A stretch of 64,000 nt of DNA from Promineifilum sp019695075. GTDB taxonomy: Bacteria > Chloroflexota > Anaerolineae > Promineifilales > Promineifilaceae. The stretch is taken from the NCBI GenBank assembly GCA_026129185.1, contig JAHCIO010000014.1, forward strand, positions 35,573 to 99,572. The letters are read 5' to 3'. Position 1 is the first letter of the stretch; every line of letters begins with the position of its first letter. Shown here piece after piece: positions 40,187 to 48,005 of the stretch. A model generated the notes under the pieces. It was not told where the DNA came from, did no database searches, and was given only the letters and a program-made list of their open reading frames with translations. The position numbers were made by a program, and so were the translations under genes.

Positions 40187-41170
40187 ATGGTCATTACCGT
40201 TCCAGATACACGAGCAAACGAGGGTCTGCGCCCCATCGACATGGCCCGCGACGTGCCGCAGATCGTCGAGCTGCTCAAGCTGGTCTTCGGCGAAGCGTTG
40301 GAGTTCGATGAGGGGCAACTGTTGGGCGACGACGTTGGCGCGCCGATCAGCACCCTCTTTTACCGCCTCAATCCCGCCACTTCGCGTCTGACCAACGGCT
40401 TCGTCTGGTTGGCCGAGGGACGCATTGTCGGCAACGTCACCCTGCTATCGACAAAGGCGTGGGACCGCTATCTGGTGGCCAACGTCGCCGTACACCCGAC
40501 CTATCGCCGGCGCGGTATTGCCCGGGCGATGATGCAGGCCGTCACCTCCCACGTGCGCACACGCGGCGGCCGGGCCATCTTGCTCCAGGTCGTCAAAGAC
40601 AACTTCTCGGCCATCGATCTCTACGACTCGCTCGGCTACGTCCGCGTCGGTGATATGACCACGTGGTATAGCGCCGCCTCGCGGCTGCGCCGGCTGGAGC
40701 CGGCCGACAACGACCCGGCCATCGACGTCCGGCCGCTGCCCGGCAACCGCTGGCGCGACGCCTATGCTCTAGACACCGCCTGCGTGCCCGCCGACCTCAA
40801 TTGGCCGGAGCCGCTGCGCGCCGACGCCTATCGCCAGACGCTGTGGCAGCGCTTCGGCGACATGATGAACAGCCGCGCGCTCGAAACCTGGGTCGCCACC
40901 GGCGCGGGCGAGCGCCTGACCGGCCTCATGTCGCTCTCCAGCCAGTGGGGGCGCAGCCATTGGGTTGTGCTGCGCGTTCATCCCGATTATGCCGGACTGC
41001 TAGAGCGCCCACTTCTGGCCAAGGCCATTCGCCGCTTACAGCAGCTCCCGCGGCGCAACGTGCGTATCGACCATCCCGACGAAGACATCGCTACCAACAC
41101 CCTGCTGGCCGAGGCCAATTTCGCCGCCCAGCGGACGCTCACCCACATGCGGCTCGATTTGTCGCGTTAG
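40187..41170 (+). CDS. GNAT-family N-acetyltransferase
   Basis: 327 residues from ATG 40187; upstream in-frame codons belong to the hairpin and encode nothing conserved. The first GNAT domain (about 12-165) has VANVAVHPTYRRRGIARAMM, where RRRGIA is the acetyl-CoA pyrophosphate loop, and NFSAIDLYDSLGYV, the closing strand and helix. The second half (about 175-327) resembles a degenerate second GNAT domain (HWVVLRVHPDYAGLL). The substrate is unknown. It is embedded between SHOCT-like genes. Confidence 0.85.
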   Translation: MVITVPDTRANEGLRPIDMARDVPQIVELLKLVFGEALEFDEGQLLGDDVGAPISTLFYRLNPATSRLTNGFVWLAEGRIVGNVTLLSTKAWDRYLVANVAVHPTYRRRGIARAMMQAVTSHVRTRGGRAILLQVVKDNFSAIDLYDSLGYVRVGDMTTWYSAASRLRRLEPADNDPAIDVRPLPGNRWRDAYALDTACVPADLNWPEPLRADAYRQTLWQRFGDMMNSRALETWVATGAGERLTGLMSLSSQWGRSHWVVLRVHPDYAGLLERPLLAKAIRRLQQLPRRNVRIDHPDEDIATNTLLAEANFAAQRTLTHMRLDLSR

Positions 41171-41190
41171 TGGGCAAGGGGAAACAAATC

Positions 41191-41574
41191 ATGGCTACCA
41201 CAGAGGAACGCCTGCAAATCCTGAAGATGATCGAAGAGGGCAAGATCAGCGCCGCCGAAGGGGCTGAGTTACTGCGCGCTCTGGACACGAAGGGCGACCG
41301 CGCCCAGCCCCTGGAACCGATGAAGGGCGCCAGCAGCCCACGTTGGTTCCGCGTGCGGGTAACGGACGTTCAGTCCGGCCGCAACAAGGTCAACGTCAAC
41401 ATCCCGATGGGATTGGTCAACGTGGGCATCAAGATGGGCGCGCGCTTTGCGCCACAGATCGAGGGCAAGCAGCTGGAGGGCGTGCTGGAGGCCGTCCGCA
41501 GCGGCCAACTGGGCAAGATCGTCGATATCGTTGATGTCGAAGACGGCGAGCGGGTCGAGATTTTCGTAGAGTAG
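41191..41574 (+). CDS. SHOCT-like domain protein, short paralogue
   Basis: 127 residues from ATG 41191 (AAGGGG upstream). The N-terminal module ERLQILKMIEEGKISAAEGA (residues 6-25) is nearly the same as the tail of the DUF4097 protein, and the C-terminal domain (PRWFRVRVTDVQSGRNKVNV, then IPMGLVNVGIKMG) matches the C-terminal half of the protein at 38263. It is thus a minimal version of that protein. It is 20 bases downstream of the GNAT gene. Function unknown. Confidence 0.72.
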   Translation: MATTEERLQILKMIEEGKISAAEGAELLRALDTKGDRAQPLEPMKGASSPRWFRVRVTDVQSGRNKVNVNIPMGLVNVGIKMGARFAPQIEGKQLEGVLEAVRSGQLGKIVDIVDVEDGERVEIFVE

Positions 41575-41635
41575 CTGCCCGCCCCCGGCCGCCCGGGGCC
41601 TCACCCCGTAGGCGGCCGGCAGACAGACAATACCC

Positions 41636-41668
41636 GCCGGGCGCGCCGCCATCAACGCCGCGCCCGGC
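41636..41668 (+). terminator. Hairpin after the SHOCT-like cassette
   Basis: GCCGGGCGCG (41636-41645) and CGCGCCCGGC (41659-41668) pair exactly around 13 bases, 60 bases after the last stop. No T-run follows directly; T-rich sequence begins about 16 bases later. Possible weak terminator. Confidence 0.4.
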
Positions 41669-41698
41669 ATCTTCGTGCCCGTTGGCTTCTTACCCCTC

Positions 41699-41728
41699 TT
41701 GACGGGCGCACGGCGACTATGCTAGACT
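41699..41728 (+). promoter_or_regulatory. Promoter of the RIO1 kinase transcript
   Basis: TTGACG (41699-41704) and TAGACT (41723-41728) are 18 bases apart; TGC directly before the hexamer makes it an extended -10. Transcription would start near 41735, giving a leader of about 290 bases. Confidence 0.5.
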
Positions 41729-41734
41729 GTCGTT

Positions 41735-42026
41735 GGCCTACGGGCTAAACCATAAGCGGAGGTGCACGAATCATGCAAGCCAACCAGAATGTCCTTGAAC
41801 ACACGGTTGTCCGTCGCTGCGTCGGCGCGTCCGCCCCTCTCCGCTAGTTCCTCCGATTTCGATCGTCAATCGAACCCAGCGGTCGCGGATGGCTGAAGGC
41901 CGGATGTTCGCGCATCCACCGCCGGCGCTATCGGCTGTTACCGCTTGCTGCGGCCCACACGGGCCACGGCCGGCATAGCGTCCTGCCCGCCGGCCGCATC
42001 TAAGTTCGATTGTCTCGAAATCTGCA
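41735..42026 (+). other. Long structured leader ahead of the RIO1 kinase
   Basis: This is most of the 452-base stretch (41575-42026) without an established gene. It contains a candidate 24-codon leader peptide gene (41773-41847), a TTCGAT/ATCGAA hairpin (41858-41874), a GGATG/CATCC hairpin near 41905-41920, and CGGCCGGC/GCCGGCCG (41967-41974 with 41989-41996) just before the kinase start. I do not recognise a known riboswitch class. Confidence 0.4.
41773..41847 (+). CDS. Candidate 24-residue leader peptide
   Basis: ATG at 41773 is preceded by GGAGGTG (41758-41764) at an ideal 8-base distance, one of the best ribosome sites in the window. The peptide starts MQANQNVLEHTVV and ends RRCVGASAPLR before TAG. 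It lies in the leader of the RIO1 kinase transcript and has no recognisable family. It could be a regulatory upstream ORF, or simply a small gene. Confidence 0.4.
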   Translation: MQANQNVLEHTVVRRCVGASAPLR

Positions 42027-42977
42027 ATGAATCCATACGAAGCGTACGAACAGTACCAGGAATTTGACGACTACCAAACCGAAAAGAACGCCTACCGCAA
42101 AGCCAAGCAGGGCAAGAAGAAGCCCAAGCCGGCCGAGGCGGTCGCCCAACTGAGTGACTTTGACGATAGCCTGGCCGCCTGGGTGCCCAGTTATGCCGCC
42201 GCTCTCGATCCGCGCCACCATGAGCGCCATTGGCTGATCGAATCCCTTGGCCCCTTCTATCGCAACAACGTCATCACCGACGTCACCCACCGGGTCAAGA
42301 GCGGCAAGGAGGCCAACGTCTACTGCTGCACCGCTCACCCGGCCGGCGGCGTGGAGCTGATCGCCGCCAAGCTCTACCGGCCTCGCCTGCTGCGCACGCT
42401 GAAAAACGACGCTATCTACAAGGCGGGCCGCCAACTGCGGGGCGAAGACGGCAAGCTGATGAAGGGCCGCCGGGAGAAGGTTGCTCTGGCCCAGAAGACC
42501 AACTTCGGCAAGCAACTGGACATGACCTGGTGGATCCAGAACGAGTTCAGCACCCAGCAAAAGCTGTTCGAGGCCGGCGCGGCCGTCCCCCGGCCCATCG
42601 GCCACAACGGCAACGCCATCCTCATGGACTACATCGGCGAAGAAGGCTTGCCCGCCCCGGCGCTGATCGACAGCGCCCCCGAACCAGGCGAAGCGCATGA
42701 CCTCTTCGCGCTGATCATGGACAATGTGCGGCTGATGTTGGACCATCACCTGATCCACGGCGACCTATCAGCCTACAACATCCTCTACTGGGAGGGGACG
42801 GCGTTCATCATCGACTTCCCGCAAATGGTCGATGCCCGCGTCAACCCCCACGCCTACGAGTTGTTGCGGCGCGACGTGGCCCGTGTTTGCGCCTACTTCG
42901 GCCGTTTCGGCGTGCGCGCCGACGCCGAGCGGTTGGCGCGCGAGCTGTGGCTGCCGTACATGGGCAGCATCGCCTAG
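42027..42977 (+). CDS. RIO1-type serine protein kinase
   Basis: 316 residues. Kinase features of the RIO1 group: the nucleotide loop VKSGKEANVY (about residues 91-100), Lys in IAAKLYRPR, the catalytic loop HLIHGDLSAYNILYW (about 246-260) and the metal-binding IIDFPQMVD. The N-terminal 60 residues are charged and Lys-rich. RIO kinases or ATPases act in ribosome maturation in archaea and eukaryotes; the bacterial proteins are little studied. The ATG has no clear ribosome site and may depend on the leader. Confidence 0.88.
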   Translation: MNPYEAYEQYQEFDDYQTEKNAYRKAKQGKKKPKPAEAVAQLSDFDDSLAAWVPSYAAALDPRHHERHWLIESLGPFYRNNVITDVTHRVKSGKEANVYCCTAHPAGGVELIAAKLYRPRLLRTLKNDAIYKAGRQLRGEDGKLMKGRREKVALAQKTNFGKQLDMTWWIQNEFSTQQKLFEAGAAVPRPIGHNGNAILMDYIGEEGLPAPALIDSAPEPGEAHDLFALIMDNVRLMLDHHLIHGDLSAYNILYWEGTAFIIDFPQMVDARVNPHAYELLRRDVARVCAYFGRFGVRADAERLARELWLPYMGSIA

Positions 42978-43062
42978 TCGCGGCGGCCGCGACGATGGGC
43001 GGCAACGGGATGCCGGCTGGTCGGCGGCCGGCATCCCGGTCAGACGACAAAGGAGTGTGCGC

Positions 43063-43416
43063 GTGGCAGTCAGCACCAAGGGCAAGCGCAAGGTCAACGT
43101 GCGCGGCCGGCAATACATCTGGTATGTCAGCGAGAGCGGACGGGCAAGCGTGCCGGAGCAGGGCTTTGTCGCCGAGGACGAGCCGGCCCGCGTCCTGCAC
43201 ATCATCGCCAGCAACAAGCAGTTCATCGTCCACTATCGCCTGCCGCAACCGGGCGACAAGACGGCGCAACTGACCATCGAGGGGCCGGACTTCCCCCGGC
43301 TGCCGGGCGCGCGGCAGGTGGAAGTGCCGCGCTGGCGTCACGACAGCAACCCCTACCCGACAGCCGACTTCGTCCGCCGGCTCATCGGCTGGTGCCTGGG
43401 GTTGGAGCAGACCTGA
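43063..43416 (+). CDS. Hypothetical protein, basic N-terminus, beta-rich
   Basis: 117 residues from GTG 43063 (AAGGAG seven bases upstream). It opens with a basic stretch (STKGKRKVNVRGRQYIWYV), then alternates beta-like segments (VLHIIASNKQFIVHYRLPQP, TAQLTIEGPDFPRL) and ends in a Trp-containing helix (FVRRLIGWCLGL). I do not recognise the family. No signal peptide or membrane segment. Its neighbours (RIO1 kinase, rhomboid) give no clear hint. Confidence 0.6.
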   Translation: MAVSTKGKRKVNVRGRQYIWYVSESGRASVPEQGFVAEDEPARVLHIIASNKQFIVHYRLPQPGDKTAQLTIEGPDFPRLPGARQVEVPRWRHDSNPYPTADFVRRLIGWCLGLEQT

Positions 43417-43485
43417 GCTGAGGACAGCGCGGGGTTTCGTGTCCCCTCGGCTGCGACCCAGCCGCGGCGCATACGTATTGTCCAT

Positions 43486-44094
43486 ATGAACACCGCCGAA
43501 CAAACCCTCCGATCGGCCGGCGCGGAGACCAAGCGGCTCCTGCGGCCCCTGTTGATCATCCTGGCCCTGATGTGGATCATCGAGATCGCCGACTGGCTGC
43601 TGTTCAACGGCGCGCTCGACGGCTTCGGCATCGTCCCGCGCCAGCTCGTCGGGCTGCGCGGCATCATCGTCGCGCCGCTACTCCACGGCAGCTTCAGCCA
43701 CCTGGCGGCCAACACCATACCCTTTCTGGCCCTCGGCCTGCTGGTGATGCTGCGCCACAGCCGCCAGTTCGCGGCCGTGTCGATCATCATCGTGCTGGTC
43801 AGCGGGCTGGGCACGTGGCTGTTCGCCCCGTCCTACACCGTCCACATTGGCGCCAGCGGCCTGATCTTCGGCTACTTCGCCTTCCTGCTCGTGACGGCCT
43901 TCTATGAGCGCAGCCCCGGCGCGATTGGTCTGGCACTGCTCGTCTTCGTCTTCTACGGGGGGCTGCTCTGGGGGGCCATGCCGCAGGGCGGGGCCATCTC
44001 CTGGCAGGGGCATCTCTTCGGGCTGGTAGGTGGTGGGTTGGCGGCCTATACCGTCGCCCCGCGGCGCATCCGCATCCGCATCGACCCGGATTAG
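43486..44094 (+). CDS. Rhomboid-family intramembrane serine protease
   Basis: 202 residues with six membrane helices. The nucleophile motif is HIGASGLIFGY (Ser about residue 124) and the catalytic His is in WQGHLFGLVGG (about 183). An early HLAANTIPFLALG resembles the conserved H-x3-N of helix 2. All key residues are present, so it should cleave membrane proteins; its substrates are unknown. Its stop overlaps the tatC stop (convergent). Confidence 0.9.
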   Translation: MNTAEQTLRSAGAETKRLLRPLLIILALMWIIEIADWLLFNGALDGFGIVPRQLVGLRGIIVAPLLHGSFSHLAANTIPFLALGLLVMLRHSRQFAAVSIIIVLVSGLGTWLFAPSYTVHIGASGLIFGYFAFLLVTAFYERSPGAIGLALLVFVFYGGLLWGAMPQGGAISWQGHLFGLVGGGLAAYTVAPRRIRIRIDPD

Positions 44095-44891
44095 GCCGTG
44101 GAAACGGGCGCCTCGCCGGCCGCGCCGCGCTCGAACTGCCGCTGGCCAATGACGGCCAGACCAATGCTGAGCGCGTACAGCGCCAGCAGCGGGGCCATCG
44201 TCAGCAGCATCGTCACCGGGTCAATCGACGGCGTAATCACCGCCGCCAGAATGGCGATGAGCACCACCGCCACGCGCCACTGCTCGCGCAGCGTCCGCGC
44301 CGTCACCAGGCCCAACCGGGCAATGAAATAGATGACGATGGGCATCTGGAAGCCCAGGCCGATCCACAGCAGCAATCGGGTGATGAAGCCGATGTATTCG
44401 TCGCCCGTCCACTCCGTGGCGAAGACCTCGGTCATGAAGTTGGCCAAGAAGTAGATGGCCGTGGGAGCCAGAATGTACCAGGCGAAGGCGATACCCAGCA
44501 GGAAGAGCGCCAGCCCGGCGGGAATGAAGAGGTAGACGTAGCGCCGTTCCTGCCGGCTCAGCCCCGGCTGGATGAAGCGCCACAACTCCAGCAGGATGAC
44601 CGGCATGGCCAGAATGATGCCGGCCAACAGCGCCACGCGGAAGTAGGTTTCGATGCCCTCGGTCGGCCGCAGCGTTTGCAGCGTCGCCCCGTCGGGCCGG
44701 CTGCTGGCGTAGGGTTGCAACAGGAAGGCCAGCAGCCGCTCGGCAAAGATGAAGCTGAAGATCGTCGTCACCAGGACAGCGATGCCGGCATGCATCACAC
44801 GGACGCGCAGCTCGTTGAGGTGATCGAAGATGGACATGACCGGCCCTTCGGCATTGGGCCGGCCGTCGTCGCGGCGCGGGTCGGCAGACAT
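44091..44891 (-). CDS. tatC: Sec-independent protein translocase TatC
   Basis: 266 residues, six membrane helices; receptor of the twin-arginine translocase that exports folded proteins. Signatures include the N-terminal MSIFDHLNELRVRVM (a later Met at about residue 19 could also be the start), FAFAWYILAPTAIYFL and the loop GLGFQMPIVIYFIARLG. It is 2 bases after the tatB-like gene. Likely cargo in this window includes the four-cluster ferredoxin at 20678 and the binding protein at 27898. Confidence 0.95.
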   Translation of the reverse strand: MSADPRRDDGRPNAEGPVMSIFDHLNELRVRVMHAGIAVLVTTIFSFIFAERLLAFLLQPYASSRPDGATLQTLRPTEGIETYFRVALLAGIILAMPVILLELWRFIQPGLSRQERRYVYLFIPAGLALFLLGIAFAWYILAPTAIYFLANFMTEVFATEWTGDEYIGFITRLLLWIGLGFQMPIVIYFIARLGLVTARTLREQWRVAVVLIAILAAVITPSIDPVTMLLTMAPLLALYALSIGLAVIGQRQFERGAAGEAPVSTA

Positions 44892-44893
44892 GG

Positions 44894-45445
44894 TTAATCG
44901 GGGTCGTCGCTGATGTCCACGCGGCGCGGCAACGCCGCGGCCGGGGCGGGCGGCGCGCCGTTCGCTGCGGGTCGAGAGTCAGTCGCCTCCGGGAAGAGGC
45001 TGGGCGGCCGATGGACGGCCGGGTTGGACGCGCTCATTTCTACCGGCGCGGGGGTCGGCCCGTTGGTGGCCTTGGTCTCGCGCGCCGCGGCCAGCAGGTT
45101 GGGCGGCATGATGGCGTTCTGGGCCTGCTTCAACTCGCGCATGACCTGCTTGCCTTCGGCGGCCGTGCCGCCGGCAATGGTCAGCACCTCAGCGCGCAAC
45201 TCGGCCACCTGCCGGCGCAGCAGCTGCAGCTCGTCGAGCGTCTCGCGCAGCTCGCCGCTGCTGTCAACCGAGTCCAGTTCGGCGTTGAGCTGGCGCAGGA
45301 AGGCGCGCGACACCGACTGGAGGCGCGCGGTCATGGCGCCCAGCATCCGCGCATAGCGAACGATGCGCTCCGGCCCCATGACCATGCTCGCCAGAACGAT
45401 CAGCAGGACCAGTTCCGGCAAGCCTACCCCAAAGACACTATCCAT
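44894..45445 (-). CDS. tatB: Twin-arginine translocase subunit TatB-like
   Basis: 183 residues. One N-terminal membrane helix (GLPELVLLIVLASMVMGPER, residues 7-26, with Glu and the GPER hinge) is followed by a long amphipathic helix to about residue 100 and a disordered Pro/Ala-rich tail. The GLPELVLI-x-GPERL arrangement distinguishes TatB from TatA. It lies between tatA and tatC. Confidence 0.88.
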   Translation of the reverse strand: MDSVFGVGLPELVLLIVLASMVMGPERIVRYARMLGAMTARLQSVSRAFLRQLNAELDSVDSSGELRETLDELQLLRRQVAELRAEVLTIAGGTAAEGKQVMRELKQAQNAIMPPNLLAAARETKATNGPTPAPVEMSASNPAVHRPPSLFPEATDSRPAANGAPPAPAAALPRRVDISDDPD

Positions 45446-45454
45446 CGGCGCGAA

Positions 45455-45655
45455 TTACGACTTGGGCGGGTTGTCGCCGTTTCCTTCCGGCTTCTTTTCC
45501 GCGGCGTCCTTTTCTTCCTGACCTTCCTTCAGTCCCTGGCGAAAGGCCGAGACGCCCTTCCCCAACTCACCGCCGACGCGGGCAATGCGGCCCACGCCGA
45601 AGATCAACAACACGATCACCAGAATGATGATCCATTCCCAACCGCCTGGTAACAT
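45455..45655 (-). CDS. tatA: Twin-arginine translocase pore subunit TatA
   Basis: 66 residues: a short periplasmic N-terminus, one helix (EWIIILVIVLLIFGVGRI), the FG hinge, then an amphipathic helix (GELGKGVSAFRQGLKEG) and a charged tail, as in TatA/E. It opens the tatA-tatB-tatC operon; AGGAGA stands 9 bases before the ATG. Confidence 0.92.
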   Translation of the reverse strand: MLPGGWEWIIILVIVLLIFGVGRIARVGGELGKGVSAFRQGLKEGQEEKDAAEKKPEGNGDNPPKS

Positions 45656-45700
45656 TTCGCGTTCTCCTTGTCTCTCGACAAACCATACGACTCTGATGCC

Positions 45701-45706
45701 ATTATA
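45701..45706 (-). promoter_or_regulatory. Extended -10 promoter of tatABC
   Basis: Reverse strand TGCTATAAT with the hexamer at 45706-45701, about 46 bases before the tatA ATG. No good -35. Confidence 0.5.
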
Positions 45707-45759
45707 GCACTGAGTGCCTGTCGCTGTGGCTTGCGCTCAGCCGCCATATAGCCATTAGC

Positions 45760-47460
45760 TTAGTCGCCGGCCGGAGTGACCCCCGCCGTCGAAGTGGCCG
45801 CCGGGCAATTGACCGGCACCTCGCGGAAGCTGAGGAACCACGCCGGCAGCGTCGCGAACCGGTCGCGCGGCTCCTGCAAGCGGCCGATCTCCGCCGCCTG
45901 AACCGCGTCGCTGAGCACATAGTTGGTCACGTGCTGGTAGAGCGTCAGGGCGGGCAGATCGGCGTCGAACTGGCGCAGGAAGGCCTCGTAATAGACGGCG
46001 CGTTCGGCCTGGGGCACGAGTTGGCGCGCCGCCTCCAGGGCCTCGCTGGCGCGGCGGTTGTTCCAACTGCCGTAGTTGTGGCCGCGGATGATGGCTTCCT
46101 GGCTCCAGAAGTCGTACAGGTCGGGGTCGGCCGGTGGAACCACGTCCAGCAGGGCCACGTCGAACTCGCCGCTGTCGAGGGCCGCGCGCAGGCTCTCCGC
46201 GTCGGACAGCAGCGTCACGGGTGTGTCGATGCCCAGCGCCGCCCATTGCCGGGCGATCTCCTGGGCCACGGCGCGCGACTCCGGCTGATCGACGGCCACG
46301 AGGCGCAGCGTCAGCAGCCCACCATCGCGGAAGCGCCCACCATCGCCAAAGGGCCAACCGGCCGTATCGAGCAGCGCCGCGGCCGTTTCCGGCTGGTAGC
46401 TGTAGGCCGTCATCAGCCCCGGCCGCGCCGCCCAGGAACCGGGCAGGTATGGCCCCTCAAAAGCGACCCCCTGTCCATTGAGCACGCTGGCGATCAGCGC
46501 CGACCGGTCAAGGCCATAGGCCAATGCCTGGCGCACTTCCTTGCTGCGCACCGCCGGCGTACCCGTGTCGCCCAGATTAAAGAACAAGGCCGTATAGCGC
46601 TGGGCCGGCGAGGAGAACAGGCGCGCGCCCTCGGCCGTCAAGACATCCGGGGCCAGCGTGGGCGGCAGGTTGTTGGCGGCGTGGATTTCGCCGTTGCGGA
46701 AGGCAGCCAGTAGCTCGTCGGCCGTGGCAAAGAAGCGGAACTCGATGTCACTCAGCAGTGTGCCCTCGCGCCAGTCAACGGGGTTGGGCGTCAGGCGCAG
46801 ACGGCCGCTCTGCTGCCAGTCCTGCCCCGGCTGAACCATGAACGGCCCCGTGCCGATGGGCGCGGCGTTGAAGGCGATGCTGTCCAGGTCGGCCGGCTCG
46901 ATGCCACCCAACAGGTGGGCGGGCAAGATGCCGCGTGTCGTCGCCTCGATGAAAGGCGCATAGGGCTGGGCCAGCGTGAACTGGATGTGGCGGTCGTCGA
47001 TGACGGTGATCGTCACCGACTGCCACAGGGGGATTAGCTCGGCCGGCCCGGGGAAATCGTCGGACTGCATCAGGCCATAGGTGAAGGCCACGTCGCGGGC
47101 CGTCACCGGCTCGCCGTCGTGCCAGGCCAGGCCGTCGCGCAGGGTAAAGGTCAGCGTCAGGCCGTCCTCGCTATACGCCCACGACTCGGCCAGCGCCGGC
47201 GCGAGGCTGCCGTCGGCCTCCTCGCGCACCAGGCCGTCGAAGAGCAGCCCCACCAGCTCGCGGTCGATGGGGTAAGGGTCGCTCAGGAGGGGGTTGAGCG
47301 CCAGCGGCCGGCCGACCATGCCCTCGATGAACGTGCCGCCGGCCGCGGGGACGGTCGTCGTGCATAGCGCCGCCGACTGCACCTGGTAGGACAGCAACAT
47401 TGCTGCCAGGGCCAGCCCAACCAGCGCCAGCAACGCCTGCCAGCGAATATCCGGTTTCAT
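45760..47460 (-). CDS. Family-5 extracellular solute-binding protein
   Basis: 566 residues with an N-terminal signal or anchor (ALLALVGLALAAMLLSYQV). The SBP_bac_5 fold is shown by FIEGMVGRPLALNPLL, LTFTLRDGLAWHDGEPVTAR, RGILPAHLLGG and IGTGPFMV. No lipobox Cys at the usual place (a Cys follows at about residue 33 in AALCTT). It would bind peptides or nickel-like ligands for an ABC importer, but no permease or ATPase is adjacent, so it is an orphan. It follows secG by 33 bases and might be cotranscribed. Confidence 0.88.
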   Translation of the reverse strand: MKPDIRWQALLALVGLALAAMLLSYQVQSAALCTTTVPAAGGTFIEGMVGRPLALNPLLSDPYPIDRELVGLLFDGLVREEADGSLAPALAESWAYSEDGLTLTFTLRDGLAWHDGEPVTARDVAFTYGLMQSDDFPGPAELIPLWQSVTITVIDDRHIQFTLAQPYAPFIEATTRGILPAHLLGGIEPADLDSIAFNAAPIGTGPFMVQPGQDWQQSGRLRLTPNPVDWREGTLLSDIEFRFFATADELLAAFRNGEIHAANNLPPTLAPDVLTAEGARLFSSPAQRYTALFFNLGDTGTPAVRSKEVRQALAYGLDRSALIASVLNGQGVAFEGPYLPGSWAARPGLMTAYSYQPETAAALLDTAGWPFGDGGRFRDGGLLTLRLVAVDQPESRAVAQEIARQWAALGIDTPVTLLSDAESLRAALDSGEFDVALLDVVPPADPDLYDFWSQEAIIRGHNYGSWNNRRASEALEAARQLVPQAERAVYYEAFLRQFDADLPALTLYQHVTNYVLSDAVQAAEIGRLQEPRDRFATLPAWFLSFREVPVNCPAATSTAGVTPAGD

Positions 47461-47493
47461 GTCTACCGGGAGTCCTGCCCGGCCGATCGACCT

Positions 47494-47748
47494 CTAACCG
47501 ACCTGCCCCCAGGCCAGGAAGGCAAACAGGGTATTGATGAAAAACAGGATAGCGATGATGATCGTCAGGCGATGGAGGACACTCTCGACGCCGCGCCGCG
47601 TGCGGAACGCGCCGCTCTCGCCGCCGCCGCCGCCCAGGAAACCGCCGAGGTCCTGGCCCTTGGCCTGGAGCAGAACGAGCGCGCTGAGCGCCACGCCGAG
47701 GATGATCAACGTAATGCTGAGATAGGGAGCCCAAGGCTGTAAGTTCAT
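47494..47748 (-). CDS. secG: Preprotein translocase subunit SecG
   Basis: 84 residues from ATG 47748. Two helices (YLSITLIILGVALSALVLLQ and LTIIIAILFFINTLFAFLA) flank the conserved QAKGQDLGGFLGGGGGESG loop, which identifies SecG. It is an accessory subunit of the SecYEG channel. Confidence 0.92.
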   Translation of the reverse strand: MNLQPWAPYLSITLIILGVALSALVLLQAKGQDLGGFLGGGGGESGAFRTRRGVESVLHRLTIIIAILFFINTLFAFLAWGQVG

Positions 47749-47901
47749 GATGATTCCGGTCTTTTCCTTAAACCACACCCGGTCGCGCCACCTGGCCGGG
47801 CCGGGAGTATTCTCACTGTCCGAACGCGGCATTATAGCGGACAGTCGGCCGCGCGTCTAGTGCCGCAACAACGCCACAGCAAAGCCTTATCTTGCCGGGG
47901 A

Positions 47902-47929
47902 TTGCTACCGCTTGCCGCTATGGTACACT
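47902..47929 (+). promoter_or_regulatory. Promoter of the ABC exporter pair
   Basis: TTGCTA (47902-47907) and TACACT (47924-47929) are 16 bases apart; TGG just before the hexamer gives an extended -10. The start of transcription would be about 70 bases before the GTG at 48006. Confidence 0.45.
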
Positions 47930-48005
47930 CCGTTCTGGTAACGCCACTGGCGGGAACGCCACCGACAACAAAGCGTTGTCCTAGCCTAAACCCTGGAACT
48001 CACCT

